Notes: generated by a model from the sequence alone, not told the origin. A stretch of 58,583 nucleotides of DNA from Alteribacter natronophilus (GCF_006007885.1 NZ_VCRO01000008.1:1-58583); one strand, 5' to 3'; shown: positions 46,635 through 58,318, numbered from the stretch's first letter. A program made the numbers and translations.

Positions 46635-47402
46635 TCAATCTATAGCAAACAGACGATGTGCATTTTTTCTTGTTTGTTCGGCCAGTTTCACTGCTGATAC
46701 CTCTTTCAGTTCGGCAATTTTCTCGGCAACCAGCTTCACATATGCCGGTTCATTCCGCTTCCCGCGGTAGGGATGAGGAGCCAGAAACGGACAATCGGTT
46801 TCAATCAGGAGTCTGTCCATCGGGATTTTTGCTGCCACTTCTTTTGGAAGGCGGGCGTTTTTAAACGTCACCGGGCCCCCGAAGGAAATATAAAAGTTCA
46901 TATCAAGGCAGTCCCTGGCCATCTCAAGATTACCTGCAAAACAGTGCATAATGCCGCCGACTTCCCCGGCATTTTCCTCTTTCAGCACTTCCACGATGTC
47001 TTCATCGGCATCACGGTTATGAATAATAATCGGCATCTTCAGCTTCCTGGCCAGGCGGATCTGCCTGCGGAAAACGTCTTTCTGAACATCAGCCGGTGAT
47101 TTATCCCAGTGATAGTCCAGTCCCATTTCACCGAGAGCGACTACTTTCGGGTGGGAAGCCAGTTCTTCTATCCAGGCAAGGTGATCCTCCGTCATATCCA
47201 CCGCATCTACCGGGTGCCAGCCCACTGCAGCGTATATATAATCGTATTCTTCTGCGAGGTTCATCGCTTTTTTTATCGTCTTTTCGTCAAATCCGACGAC
47301 AACCATCTCGGTGACGCCCGCTTCCTTTGCACGGGCGATCACCTCCTCCTGGTCGTCTTCAAACTGATCGGCATTGAGATGAACATGTGTATCGAAAAGC
47401 AT
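46635..47402 (-). CDS. tatD: TatD-family metal-dependent DNase
   Basis: Amidohydrolase-fold nuclease of 255 residues (B. subtilis YabD). Metal ligands are visible in FDTHVHLN, ALGEMGLDYH, IIIHNRDADE, GIMHCFAG and IETDCPFLAPHPYRGK. It follows metS by 32 bp and shares its terminator, so it is under T-box control. Confidence 0.96.
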   Translation of the reverse strand: MLFDTHVHLNADQFEDDQEEVIARAKEAGVTEMVVVGFDEKTIKKAMNLAEEYDYIYAAVGWHPVDAVDMTEDHLAWIEELASHPKVVALGEMGLDYHWDKSPADVQKDVFRRQIRLARKLKMPIIIHNRDADEDIVEVLKEENAGEVGGIMHCFAGNLEMARDCLDMNFYISFGGPVTFKNARLPKEVAAKIPMDRLLIETDCPFLAPHPYRGKRNEPAYVKLVAEKIAELKEVSAVKLAEQTRKNAHRLFAID

Positions 47403-47434
47403 GTAACTCCTCCTTGATCAGGTGCATGTATCCG

Positions 47435-49489
<2,055 letters not shown>

Positions 49490-49499
49490 TTACGGGAAC

Positions 49500-49825
49500 A
49501 CAGAAAAGCCCCCGCCCCTGACAGGGACGAGAGCCTGGAAACTCACGCGGTACCACCCACATTCCCCCGCCTTTCACAAGACAGGGCTCGGTAAGTTGAC
49601 TCCGGATATAATGCTTCCCCAAAAATCAACTTCTGCCAGGTAACGCCGGCCAGCGTCGTCCCCTTATTCCCTGTGGGAACTCGGAAACGGAAATCCTCCC
49701 CGGACCATATTCGAAAAAGCGTTCCATGCCGGCTCCCACCTTCCCCGGCTCTCTGGTATGGACGTCCTCTTTCTACTCATCCGTTCATCAGAAAAAGACT
49801 ATTTCATTTCTTCGTCAAAATCTAA
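49500..49825 (-). promoter_or_regulatory. Methionine T-box leader
   Basis: Minus-strand leader with the T-box sequence GGTGGTACCGCG at 49546-49558, followed by a GC-rich terminator stem ending GGGGGCTTTTCTG (about 49503-49540). Stem I begins near 49790; AGAGAG is seen near 49750, and the specifier reads ATG (Met) at 49706-49708, next to a GTCC that pairs with GGAC. Uncharged tRNA-Met would turn the terminator off and allow metS-tatD expression. Confidence 0.9.
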
Positions 49826-49830
49826 TTCAA

Positions 49831-49859
49831 AATATACCGAACAGCCCCCGTTGTGTCAA
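49831..49859 (-). promoter_or_regulatory. metS promoter
   Basis: -35 TTGACA at 49854-49859 and -10 TATATT at 49831-49836, spacer 17 bp, just upstream of the T-box stem I. Confidence 0.85.
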
Positions 49860-50267
49860 GGATCCGAACTGACGGTGAGCCTTTTTCCCTGCAGCCTGCT
49901 GCTGTTACTAAGTATAAACACAAATATAGTGTATTAAACAGCATTCTCCTCGCAGTGAAGCCTGTTTTTCAGCTGCCTTGAAAGCATCGGTTGAAATTTT
50001 TTGAAAAAATAGCTTCGATTTACTGAAATGGTGGTGTCATTTTTCCCCAATAAGGGTAAAGAAACATCAGAGGTCCGGCAGGTAAAATCATTTACGGCAG
50101 TCCGGTGACCTGTGAACCTTTACTACAGAATGAGAGGTGGTCTGCTTTCCTGTATTTTAAACAACCTGCTGCCCGGAAAAACAAGCGCCGTTTTTTCTCA
50201 TACTCACCTGTCATTTATCCGGAAAAGTTCCAGATGCCGTAAATTACCGACAATAACAGGAAGGCAA

Positions 50268-50274
50268 TGTCGAA
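50268..50274 (+). promoter_or_regulatory. Distal Spo0A box upstream of abrB
   Basis: Perfect TGTCGAA, about 170 bp before the abrB -35. It sits in the 49860-50440 stretch, which holds no gene I can support; several weak AT-rich promoter-like sites are present there. Confidence 0.45.
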
Positions 50275-50441
50275 TTGTTATAGAAGGACAATAGGAATAC
50301 CAGTTTCATTTTCTCAAATTTCCAAGACATTTAATCAGCCATTAAATGATACAAGAATGTAATAATAGCAGGAAATGTTGATATGGCGGTATCTAACGGT
50401 GTTCACACATCTATTAAACTTTCAAATTAAACGTTTTCTTA

Positions 50442-50492
50442 TTGACTTCTTTTGGAAGAGTTGGTATTCTGAGTTTGAAAGATTTTGTCGAA
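50442..50492 (+). promoter_or_regulatory. abrB promoter and Spo0A box
   Basis: -35 TTGACT at 50442-50447 and -10 TATTCT at 50465-50470, spacer 17 bp. A perfect 0A box TGTCGAA (50486-50492, in TTTTGTCGAACG) lies just downstream of the start site. In B. subtilis Spo0A~P represses abrB by binding at this kind of position. Confidence 0.82.
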
Positions 50493-50553
50493 CGCTGACA
50501 ATTTCATTGTCTGCAGTAACACGAATTTTTCTTTTATGGGAGGAGAATGATTC

Positions 50554-50844
50554 ATGAAATCAACAGGTATTGTAAGAAAGGTCGACGAACTTGGACGCGT
50601 AGTTATTCCAATCGAGCTTCGCAGAACGCTCGATATTGCAGAGAAGGATGCTCTTGAGATCTATGTGGACGACGACCGCATCGTACTCAAGAAATACAAG
50701 CCGAACATGACCTGCCAGCTTACAGGAGAGGTTTCCGATGACAACCTTTCACTTGCAGGCGGCAAGATTATCCTCAGCCCTCAGGGTGCTCAGGAGATCA
50801 TCAACGATCTTCAGTCCTACCTTGAGAAGCAGGAATCCAAGTAA
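50554..50844 (+). CDS. abrB: Transition-state regulator AbrB
   Basis: Global repressor of post-exponential genes. The 96 residues have the swapped-hairpin AbrB DNA-binding domain (KSTGIVRKVDELGRVVIPIE, residues 2-21, and RRTLDIAEKDALEIYVD) and a C-terminal multimerisation region. ATGGGAGGAG supplies the Shine-Dalgarno sequence. It is the only plus-strand gene here and lies divergent from metS and convergent with rsmI, as in B. subtilis. AbrB probably binds the AT box of spoVG in this same window. Confidence 0.98.
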   Translation: MKSTGIVRKVDELGRVVIPIELRRTLDIAEKDALEIYVDDDRIVLKKYKPNMTCQLTGEVSDDNLSLAGGKIILSPQGAQEIINDLQSYLEKQESK

Positions 50845-50863
50845 GTCGAATGAAAAATATTAA

Positions 50864-50901
50864 AAAGCCTGAACCCTCTAATGGTGTTCAGGCTTCTTTT
50901 T
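50864..50901. terminator. Bidirectional terminator of abrB and rsmI
   Basis: AAGCCTGAAC ... GTTCAGGCTT hairpin followed by CTTTTTTT on the plus strand; on the minus strand the same stem is followed by TTTAATATTTTT. Serves both convergent genes. Confidence 0.92.
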
Positions 50902-51783
50902 TTATGTGTGAAACGCTTTGTAAACTTCGCGCTTATTTTCGTTGCGATCCTTTGCCGCCTTTTTGATCGCGTCTTTGGAAGTCATTCCTTTATCAATATA
51001 TACTTTCACGTGGTCAGCAGCATCGAGACCTGCCCACCACTGCTCTTCCTCTTCTCCATCGACCTGTTCCCCGGACTGGCCATCGACCAGGATCACCATC
51101 TCGCCTTTAAGGGAATGCGACACGCAGTAGCCGTGCAGTTCTTCGAGAGTGCCTCTGAGAAACTCCTCGTGCTTTTTTGTCAGCTCCCTGCAGAGTACCG
51201 CCTGCCGGCTGCCCCCAAAAATGTTGGCCATTTCCTCAAGAGTATCACTGATCCGGTGAGGAGATTCATAAAACATCAGGGTTTCCCGGCTTTTTTTCCA
51301 CGACTCAAGTGTTTCCCTTTTCACTTTCTTTTTCCTGTTCAAAAATCCGACAAAAGTAAACATATCTGTCGACAAACCCGAGGCGACCAGTCCCGACAGA
51401 GCGGCATTAGCCCCCGGAAGCGGGACAACTGTCAGCTGTTCACTGATACACCGCTTCACGAGATCCTGCCCCGGATCGGAAACTGCGGGCATTCCGGCAT
51501 CGGAAACGAGCGCCACCGACTCACCTTTGTGCAGCCTTCCGGTGATCTCTTCCTCTTTTTCCTGCCTGCTGTGTTCGTGATAGCTTATCAGAGGGGTGTC
51601 GATTTCAAATACATGGCAGAGCTTGCGGGTGTTCCTCGTGTCTTCCGCCGCAATAACATCTGCTTCTTTCAGGACTCTTACAGCACGATAGGTCATATCC
51701 TCCAGGTTGCCGATCGGTGTCGGCACCAGGTACAGTGTTCCCTTCTCCTGATTCTCACCTTTAAAGCTTTTCTGAATGTTCAT
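50902..51783 (-). CDS. rsmI: 16S rRNA 2'-O-methyltransferase RsmI
   Basis: Methylates the ribose of C1402 of 16S rRNA (tetrapyrrole-methylase fold). The 293 residues include LYLVPTPIGNLEDMTYRAV, AAEDTRNT, SYHEHS, VSDAGMPAVSDPG and VPLPGANAA. The start overlaps the yazA end by 23 bp. Confidence 0.96.
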   Translation of the reverse strand: MNIQKSFKGENQEKGTLYLVPTPIGNLEDMTYRAVRVLKEADVIAAEDTRNTRKLCHVFEIDTPLISYHEHSRQEKEEEITGRLHKGESVALVSDAGMPAVSDPGQDLVKRCISEQLTVVPLPGANAALSGLVASGLSTDMFTFVGFLNRKKKVKRETLESWKKSRETLMFYESPHRISDTLEEMANIFGGSRQAVLCRELTKKHEEFLRGTLEELHGYCVSHSLKGEMVILVDGQSGEQVDGEEEEQWWAGLDAADHVKVYIDKGMTSKDAIKKAAKDRNENKREVYKAFHT

Positions 51784-52048
51784 CTTCCCTGCCTCCTTTC
51801 CCCTTGATCAGGTTGTGTTTCTGTATTTTTGTCAACTGCTTAATTCTGTACTCTTCCCGCAGTGCCTCCTGCTTCAGGCTGAAGCAGGAACAGTAGACGA
51901 GAGTAAAAGGGCCGCGGCCTTTCGTGTACTTGGCGCCTGTTCCCTTCTCATGTGCAGCAAGGCGTTTTTCAATATCATTCGTATACCCTGTGTAATACGT
52001 TTTATCCCGGCATTCCAGGATGTATACAAAGTGCTCACCACGTTTCAT
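51761..52048 (-). CDS. yazA: GIY-YIG nuclease-fold protein YazA
   Basis: A 95-residue UPF0213/GIY-YIG domain protein. The motif appears as FVYILECRDKTYYTGYT, followed by RLAAHEKGTGAKYTKGRGP and a basic end. Family members are thought to be nucleases, but the function of YazA is not known. The start at 52048 (MKRGEHFVYI) is inside the trmN6 3' end; the frame open to 52087 has no Shine-Dalgarno sequence. Confidence 0.9.
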   Translation of the reverse strand: MKRGEHFVYILECRDKTYYTGYTNDIEKRLAAHEKGTGAKYTKGRGPFTLVYCSCFSLKQEALREEYRIKQLTKIQKHNLIKGKGGREDEHSEKL

Positions 52049-52778
52049 ACAGCTTTTTAAACTCCTTGGTGTAGGTTCCGTCTTCACCGTAAACGATAAT
52101 CGGAGGCAGCACTGTCAGCCCGGGGCTGCCCCTTCTCATACTTTCCACGAGAACCATATTTGCATTTTTTCCTTCCTTCGGGTGAACAAACTGCATCCGT
52201 TTAGGTTCGAGATTGTATTTTCTCAGAGTAATAAGAATATCCCCCAGTCGCTCCGGCCTGTGCACAAGGGCAAAACGTCCACGGTCCTTCACAAGGCGGG
52301 ATGCCGTCCGTGCAACATCATCGAACGTACAGGCAAGTTCGTGCTTGGCCATGTTAATCCGTTTGTTTTCATTAAGGTCCCGTTCGTTCTGGGAAAGGGG
52401 AAAATAGGGAGGGTTGCACGTAACGGTGTCGTAACGCCCCCAGCTTACTTCCTTGTCGAGTTCATTAATGTCTTTATGAATAATGCTGATCTGCCCGCCA
52501 AGATTGTTGTTTTTCACGTTCCTCTCAGCAAGTTCTGCCAGCGGCTGCTGAATTTCCACCGCATCTATGGGCGCTTTTGTCCGCAGACTGAGCATCAGAG
52601 GAACCGCTCCGTTTCCTGCACACAGGTCGATCATTTTTCCCTTTTTCTTCGGAATTCCCGAAAAGGTGGCAAGCAGGACCGCATCGGTGGAAAAGACGAA
52701 AACATCTTTGCGCTGAACGATGGGCATCGTTGTACCCGGCAGATGATCGACTCTTTCCTCGGCACTGTTCTCATTCAT
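52035..52778 (-). CDS. trmN6: tRNA adenine-N6-methyltransferase TrmN6-like (YabB)
   Basis: SAM-dependent methyltransferase of 247 residues: SAM loop MIDLCAGNGAVPLML and the N6-methylase signature CNPPYFPLSQ. Relatives modify A37 of tRNA-Val. Overlaps yazA by 14 bp. Confidence 0.93.
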   Translation of the reverse strand: MNENSAEERVDHLPGTTMPIVQRKDVFVFSTDAVLLATFSGIPKKKGKMIDLCAGNGAVPLMLSLRTKAPIDAVEIQQPLAELAERNVKNNNLGGQISIIHKDINELDKEVSWGRYDTVTCNPPYFPLSQNERDLNENKRINMAKHELACTFDDVARTASRLVKDRGRFALVHRPERLGDILITLRKYNLEPKRMQFVHPKEGKNANMVLVESMRRGSPGLTVLPPIIVYGEDGTYTKEFKKLYETW

Positions 52779-52830
52779 TTTTTTACTCCTTCTCTTAAAC
52801 CGCAGTGGTGGGCATTAGAGCCCCATATGG

Positions 52831-52865
52831 AAAAAAAGTCTTCCCGGAAGCTAGTCCGGAAAGAC
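52831..52865 (-). terminator. yabA terminator
   Basis: Minus-strand hairpin GTCTTTCCGG - ACTAGCTT - CCGGGAAGAC followed by TTTTTTTCC. It closes the yaaO-to-yabA block. Confidence 0.88.
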
Positions 52866-52874
52866 GGAAAACGG

Positions 52875-53231
52875 CTATTTTTTATTCAGAAACGACAGAC
52901 AGAACAGGCAGTCCCCTTCTTTACGGATACTCCCGTAATGAAGGTTGCAGATATGAAAGCCTTCCTGGTAAAGCCGGGCAAGGTTGTCATACCCTTCCCC
53001 GAAGTCAGAACGCTTTTTCTGCTTCGGGCTTGCTTTTTCCTGCTGCTGCTCCTTCTTTGGCATGTCTTTATGATCCATCCGCTTACGCAAATTCTCATTT
53101 TCAATCGCAAGGTGGTGGTTCTCCTCCAGCAGAAGAGCAAGCTGTTCCTTCAGTTCACCAAGCTCATGATGGAGACCGCCGATCCGCTCTTCCATCTGAC
53201 TCACGCGTGCGAATATTTCTTTTTTGTTCAC
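52875..53231 (-). CDS. yabA: Replication initiation control protein YabA
   Basis: Negative regulator that binds DnaA and DnaN to limit initiation. The 118 residues (B. subtilis 119) have an N-terminal coiled coil (about 3-60: [18 protein letters not shown]) and a C-terminal zinc site with HICNLHYG and CLFC. The start is taken as GTG 53231 ([10 protein letters not shown]), with GAGG ten bases upstream. Confidence 0.95.
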   Translation of the reverse strand: MNKKEIFARVSQMEERIGGLHHELGELKEQLALLLEENHHLAIENENLRKRMDHKDMPKKEQQQEKASPKQKKRSDFGEGYDNLARLYQEGFHICNLHYGSIRKEGDCLFCLSFLNKK

Positions 53232-53246
53232 GATCCCCACACCTCA

Positions 53247-54074
53247 TCAATTCGTGGTTTGGCTGGTGATTGCTCCTTCTTGCATGAGTTCATCCAAAGT
53301 ATACTCCACAACACGCTTGGCTTCGAACAGTTCAATCTGGACGAGACGCTCCAGCATGTTGAGGCCGACAACCTTCCCTTTACCATAGCTTGTTTTAATA
53401 TGCTCATTTATATCCGGAAGTTCCTTTTTGGCACTTTCGTACATATCATTCTCATATTTCAGGCAGCACATCAGTCTGCCGCACAGACCTGAAATTTTTG
53501 TAGGATTAAGGGAGAGATTCTGATCTTTGGCCATTTTTATGGACACAGGTTCAAAATCCCCGAGAAAGGTTGAACAGCACAGCATCCTGCCGCAGGGGCC
53601 TACCCCTCCGAGCATCTTCGCTTCGTCTCTGACCCCGATCTGTCTAAGCTCAATCCGGGTCCGGAATACGGAAGCCAGATCCTTAACAAGCTCCCGGAAA
53701 TCAATACGTCCGTCTGCAGTAAAGTAGAAGAGAATTTTGTTCCGGTCAAATGTGTATTCCACATCCACCAGTTTCATTTCCAGCTTGTGCTCTTCGATTT
53801 TTTTCAGGCAGACTTCAAAAGCTTTTGCTGCCTCATCGCGGTTCTCCTGAACAACGAGCTTGTCCTTTTCCGTCGCCGTGCGCAGCACGTTTTTGAGGGG
53901 AAGAACGACATCGTTCTCACTGACTTCCTTCGAAGCGATGACGACCTTGCCGAACTCCACTCCCCGGGCCGTTTCCACAATAACATAATCGTCCTGCTTT
54001 ATATCTATTTTACCGGGTGAAAAATAATAGATTTTCCCCGCTTTCTTAAATCGAACACCTACAACCTGATGCAC
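53247..54074 (-). CDS. ricT: RicT (YaaT), subunit of the Fe-S RNase Y regulator complex
   Basis: PSP1-domain protein that, with RicA and RicF, carries Fe-S clusters and guides RNase Y, influencing sporulation and biofilm. At 275 residues it has the B. subtilis length. Cysteine clusters GPCGRMLCCSTFLG and GLCGRLMCCLKY are intact. The start is GTG 54074 (MHQVVGVRFKKAG) with AGGAGG six bases upstream; the frame open to 54158 overlaps holB. Confidence 0.96.
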   Translation of the reverse strand: MHQVVGVRFKKAGKIYYFSPGKIDIKQDDYVIVETARGVEFGKVVIASKEVSENDVVLPLKNVLRTATEKDKLVVQENRDEAAKAFEVCLKKIEEHKLEMKLVDVEYTFDRNKILFYFTADGRIDFRELVKDLASVFRTRIELRQIGVRDEAKMLGGVGPCGRMLCCSTFLGDFEPVSIKMAKDQNLSLNPTKISGLCGRLMCCLKYENDMYESAKKELPDINEHIKTSYGKGKVVGLNMLERLVQIELFEAKRVVEYTLDELMQEGAITSQTTN

Positions 54075-54075
54075 G

Positions 54076-55062
54076 TTATCCCTCCTGTAACCGAAGGAGC
54101 AGCTGCTCCATAACCAGCTGGGGACTGGTATTCGCTTCAAGCCGTTTTTTCGCATCAAGAATGGCGGTGAGGCTGTTTCCCAGTCTGGTCTGGGAGGTTT
54201 TCAAAGCCTCATCACGCAGGCGTTCCTCCTGGTCAAAAAAGACCAGTTCATCCTGCTGCTCCAGCTGTATGCGAATAACGTCACGATACCATATCATCAA
54301 AAGATCGAGACCGGTCTGCATCTCATTCTTCTCTTTGAAAAAATCCAGCCAGCCATCCTGAAGCATAAGAAAAGCGTACTTCGGACGCTTATATACTTCA
54401 TCTGTCAATTGTATCACTTTGGTTCTCGCCTGTGCAATCCAATTGTCAGAACAAAGGGATTTTGCTTCCTCAATGTCGGAAGTCAGCCTTGAGGCGACCG
54501 CTGCCTGCACTTCGGGGATTTCTTCGTTCACCATCTGTTTAATCAGCCTGTCCGGGGAGAGAGGAGCGAAGGAAAGGACCTGGGACCTGGAGACAATGGT
54601 CTTCAGAATCCGGTGGTACTGCGTTGTCATCAGGACCGCAAGCGCTTCTCCTTCCGGCTCCTCCAGAAATTTAAGAATACTGTTTGCTGCACTCGGTGTC
54701 ATTTTTTCCGCCTCTGCAACAAGGTAGACTTTCTTTTTTGATTCCATCCCCCTGAAGCTGAATTCCTTTTTCAGGTGTCGGATCTGATCAACTTTTATGG
54801 TCTGACCTTCCGCACGGATCAGGTGCACGTCCGGATGATTGCCCGAATCAACCCGTCTGCAGTCCCTGCACTCCCCGCACGGTTCACCTGCTTCTGCATG
54901 GATGCAGAAAAATGCCCTGGCAAGCTGCATCGCCATCTGCAGTTTTCCCGTACCACGACCGCCCTCAAACAGGTAGGCATGGGCAAGGCGGTCTTTTTTC
55001 AGACTGTTCGTCAGCATCCTGACGACCGTCGGCTGTGTTGCTTCGAGCTGTTCCCAGTTCAT
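54076..55062 (-). CDS. holB: DNA polymerase III delta' subunit
   Basis: Clamp-loader subunit. The 328-residue protein begins with the AAA+ fold, P-loop-like GGRGTGKLQMAMQLA, and a zinc module CGECRDC near residue 57; VSRSQV follows at sensor 1 region. The modified P-loop agrees with its non-ATPase role. It ends one base before ricT begins. Confidence 0.96.
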   Translation of the reverse strand: MNWEQLEATQPTVVRMLTNSLKKDRLAHAYLFEGGRGTGKLQMAMQLARAFFCIHAEAGEPCGECRDCRRVDSGNHPDVHLIRAEGQTIKVDQIRHLKKEFSFRGMESKKKVYLVAEAEKMTPSAANSILKFLEEPEGEALAVLMTTQYHRILKTIVSRSQVLSFAPLSPDRLIKQMVNEEIPEVQAAVASRLTSDIEEAKSLCSDNWIAQARTKVIQLTDEVYKRPKYAFLMLQDGWLDFFKEKNEMQTGLDLLMIWYRDVIRIQLEQQDELVFFDQEERLRDEALKTSQTRLGNSLTAILDAKKRLEANTSPQLVMEQLLLRLQEG

Positions 55063-55074
55063 ATTCGGCCTCCG

Positions 55075-55446
<372 letters not shown>

Positions 55447-55491
55447 TCATTCTTACAGTTTATTATAACAGCTGTGAAAACGTTCTGTCTC

Positions 55492-56127
55492 TCAGGCTCT
55501 CCCTTTAAGATAGGAAATGATCATACCATGCGCTTCCTTTTCGACTTCCTCCTCTGTTTTTCCTGCATCAACGGTGAGGATTCTTTCTGGTTCGGCTGAA
55601 GCAAGACTGCGGTACGCTTCCTGCACCCTGTAATGGAACGCCAGGTCTTCCTGATCGAGGCGGTTTATTTCCCGCCCCTCGTTTTTCCCGATCCGTGAGA
55701 GGCCTGTTTCGGGATCCACGTCGAAAAAAAGGGTCAGATCAGGCATGAGTCCTGCCGTGGCAAAAAGGTTCATCTCCCGCACCTCATCCGTACCGATGCC
55801 TCTGGCTACACCCTGATATACAATACTGCTGTCAATAAAACGGTCACAAAGAACAACGGCACCTTCCTCAAGTGCCGGAAGCACCTTTTCAACGAGGTGC
55901 TGACGTCTTGCAGCTGCATAAAGGAGAGCTTCGGTCCGGTTATCCATTTCAGTATGCCGTGTGTCCAGAATCACATCCCTGATCTTCTCTGCGATCACAC
56001 TTCCCCCGGGTTCCCTTGTTGTAAGTACCTGGTATCCGGCGTTTTCCAGTTTCTTTTGAATGGCGCGGAGTACGGTGGTTTTCCCAGCTCCCTCGCCTCC
56101 TTCAAATGTTATAAAACGTCCCTTCAT
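55492..56127 (-). CDS. tmk: Thymidylate kinase
   Basis: Phosphorylates dTMP to dTDP. The 211 residues show the P-loop FEGGEGAGKTTVL, the DR motif LCDRFIDSSIVYQG, and the lid region. GAGGAG precedes the ATG. The yaaO-tmk-darA-holB order is conserved. Confidence 0.97.
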   Translation of the reverse strand: MKGRFITFEGGEGAGKTTVLRAIQKKLENAGYQVLTTREPGGSVIAEKIRDVILDTRHTEMDNRTEALLYAAARRQHLVEKVLPALEEGAVVLCDRFIDSSIVYQGVARGIGTDEVREMNLFATAGLMPDLTLFFDVDPETGLSRIGKNEGREINRLDQEDLAFHYRVQEAYRSLASAEPERILTVDAGKTEEEVEKEAHGMIISYLKGRA

Positions 56128-56178
56128 ATGTATAACTCCTCACTGGTTTTTTCGTTTTATATATACCGTCCCTGGGCT

Positions 56179-57636
56179 TTATGGCAGGTGCTGAAAAACG
56201 GAAATTCCTTCTGTTTTAAAAGCCCCGCCGCTCTGAAACGAAGCCCCTGTGCTGACCAGCTCCGAGAGCTTCCCAACCCGTTCGGCCGTGATCCGCTCTC
56301 CTTTTACCAGGAGGGGAATCCCCGGGGGGTAAGGTACCACGTCTTCGGCCGCAATCTTTCCTGCTGCCTTAGTATATGGGACTTTTTCTGCTGAGTAACT
56401 GGCCATTTCCCGGTAGGTCATGGCAAGGGGAATGATTCTTTCCCCTCCCCCTGAAAAGGACGGTTCGTATCGCTCAGGGCCGTTTTTATATGCAGCTGCA
56501 TTGTACTGACTGCATGCCCGCTGTACTGCTTCGGCGACACCTTTAAAATCGGGCTTTTCTTTTGCAAGCGGCAGTGTAAACAGGACGTGTGAGGGCCCTG
56601 CAAGCTCAGGAATGATACCTTCCTCTGCGAAAGCCTTCTGCAGTTCGCTGCCGGAAGCCCTGCACATGCTTTCAACCACGATCTTAAGGGGGTCCTGTAT
56701 ATAATTATTTATTACGGACGGGGCACAGGAAATCTGCGGTATCCTGTTCAGTAAAGACCTGAACTCCCGGCTCCACTCCAACATTGCACGCCCCTCCTCC
56801 GGCGTATAGGAGGCCAGGTAGGCTCTTGCGGAGTCAAGCGAAGCCATAAGGGGATAAGAGGGGCTGCTGGACTGGATCATCCGAAGATACTTCCTTATTT
56901 TTTCATGGTCCAGCCGTTCCCCCTGCATGTGCAGCAGCGAGCTCATCGTCATGGCAGGCAGCATTTTATGGGCCGACTGTACGACTGCATCTGCCCCTGC
57001 ACGAAGAGCTGTGAGCGGCCAGCCCTGTTCTTCTATGATCAGATGAGCTCCATGGGCTTCATCAACGATGACAGGTATACCTGCTTCATGCGCCGCTGCT
57101 ATATGATCCGTTAAATCCTGTACGTACCCTTCATATGTAGGGGAGGTGAGAAGCAGCGCCCTGGCTTGAGGCCAGGCTGCAACCGCTTCACGGACCGTGT
57201 TCACGGAAACGCCGTACGTCCTGTTTTCGCTCTGTTCAGGCTCAAGGAGAACCGGTGCCGCCCCTGCCATTTCCAGTCCGTGAATAACGGATTGATGACT
57301 GTTGCGCTGAACAAGCACGCAGTCCCCTTCTTTAACCGTCCCGAGAATGGCTGCCAGATTGCCGGCAGTAGAGCCTCCCACAAGAAACGAAGTCATTTTC
57401 GTACCGTACAGTCCTGCGGCAAGCATTTCTGCATCGCGGATGATCCCCTCTGGGCAGTGGAGGTCGTCCATCCCGGAAATTTCAGTGAGATCTATTGAAA
57501 GTACACCGGAAAAAATCTCCCGGCTGCCGCTGTGAAATACACTGCCGTTTTTATGACCCGGTACATGCATGGAAACGCTGCCTGACATCGCATGTTTCTT
57601 AAGTGCTTCCACTACCGGCATCCTGTTCTGATTCAT
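56179..57636 (-). CDS. yaaO: Orn/Lys/Arg decarboxylase family protein YaaO
   Basis: PLP-dependent fold I decarboxylase of 485 residues. The PLP lysine is in QSAHKMLPAMTMS; FLVGGSTAGNLAAI and VIVDEAHGAHL are also present. The N-terminus begins directly with the large domain, lacking the wing domain of inducible decarboxylases. The substrate (lysine, arginine or ornithine) cannot be read from the sequence. A TATAAT at 57667-57672 suggests its own promoter; xpaC and yaaN, which precede it in B. subtilis, are absent. Confidence 0.92.
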   Translation of the reverse strand: MNQNRMPVVEALKKHAMSGSVSMHVPGHKNGSVFHSGSREIFSGVLSIDLTEISGMDDLHCPEGIIRDAEMLAAGLYGTKMTSFLVGGSTAGNLAAILGTVKEGDCVLVQRNSHQSVIHGLEMAGAAPVLLEPEQSENRTYGVSVNTVREAVAAWPQARALLLTSPTYEGYVQDLTDHIAAAHEAGIPVIVDEAHGAHLIIEEQGWPLTALRAGADAVVQSAHKMLPAMTMSSLLHMQGERLDHEKIRKYLRMIQSSSPSYPLMASLDSARAYLASYTPEEGRAMLEWSREFRSLLNRIPQISCAPSVINNYIQDPLKIVVESMCRASGSELQKAFAEEGIIPELAGPSHVLFTLPLAKEKPDFKGVAEAVQRACSQYNAAAYKNGPERYEPSFSGGGERIIPLAMTYREMASYSAEKVPYTKAAGKIAAEDVVPYPPGIPLLVKGERITAERVGKLSELVSTGASFQSGGAFKTEGISVFQHLP

Positions 57637-57702
57637 AAACCTTCTCCTTTGTTTACTCCTTCGTCTATTATACTAAAGACAGCCCCAAAAGAAATCCGCC
57701 AT

Positions 57703-57744
57703 AAAAAAACAGACCGCTGATTGTTATTAAATCCGGCAGTCTGT
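57703..57744 (-). terminator. csfB terminator
   Basis: Minus-strand hairpin ACAGACTGC ... GCGGTCTGT (one G-T pair) followed by TTTTTTTATGG. Confidence 0.85.
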
Positions 57745-57841
57745 CTATTTATTTTCAGTTTAAGTCAGGGCTGGTTCAGCTGGTTTACCCCTGCGGCTGA
57801 CCTTTGTCATCTGATGTACGGATACGAGAATTTTCCACACC

Positions 57842-58066
57842 CTAGTGGATCGGCCGTCTGTTCTGAAACAATGAATCTCTTACTTTACGGAGTCTGTGTA
57901 CATACTCGTTATAAGCTTCTTCCTTCGTATCGGTGTTAACAAGTTCCTGTTCACACGATTCACAGATAAAATAATGAAGTACCTGTATTCCGTAACCTTT
58001 TTCCTGCTTACAAATCAGACATTCCTGCATTTCCTGTGTCTGTTCCGATGCGAGCATTCCTTTCAT
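57842..58066 (-). CDS. csfB: Anti-sigma factor Gin (CsfB)
   Basis: Small zinc protein that holds back SigG in the early forespore and SigE-type activity later. The 74 residues have two CxxC pairs (CLIC near 16 and CESC near 35) and a helical tail. The ATG at 58066 follows GGAGGTGG at a good distance; the ten residues before CLIC are longer than in B. subtilis Gin (64 aa). A SigG-type site precedes it. Confidence 0.93.
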   Translation of the reverse strand: MKGMLASEQTQEMQECLICKQEKGYGIQVLHYFICESCEQELVNTDTKEEAYNEYVHRLRKVRDSLFQNRRPIH

Positions 58067-58086
58067 AGCTTCTCCACCTCCATTCC

Positions 58087-58116
58087 CAGTATGGACGAGA
58101 AAAGACTGAATTATTC
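58087..58116 (-). promoter_or_regulatory. Possible SigF/SigG promoter of csfB
   Basis: -35 GAATA at 58112-58116 and -10 CATACTG at 58087-58093 with an 18-bp spacer, the same layout as the fin promoter. The predicted start is very close to the Shine-Dalgarno sequence. Confidence 0.45.
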
Positions 58117-58318
58117 GTATCCGCCTTACTTACGTGTCTGATTTACTATATGCGGGCAGTTTCGTCCCTGTGCCGCACGATTATCAGCTGCTTTTCAGCT
58201 GTTTTACAGCATGTGAAGGCGGGTGTCAGTTTATTCAAGGGAAGGGTGGCGGCTTTGGGAGCGTTGACTTATTCTCTGGCAAAATCAGCCGTATCTGAGT
58301 CACTTATCGACAGAAAAT

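Noticed and set aside
52020-53492. 490-codon plus-strand frame
   Set aside because: Runs opposite trmN6, yabA and part of ricT, including their intergenic terminator; no motif or ribosome site.
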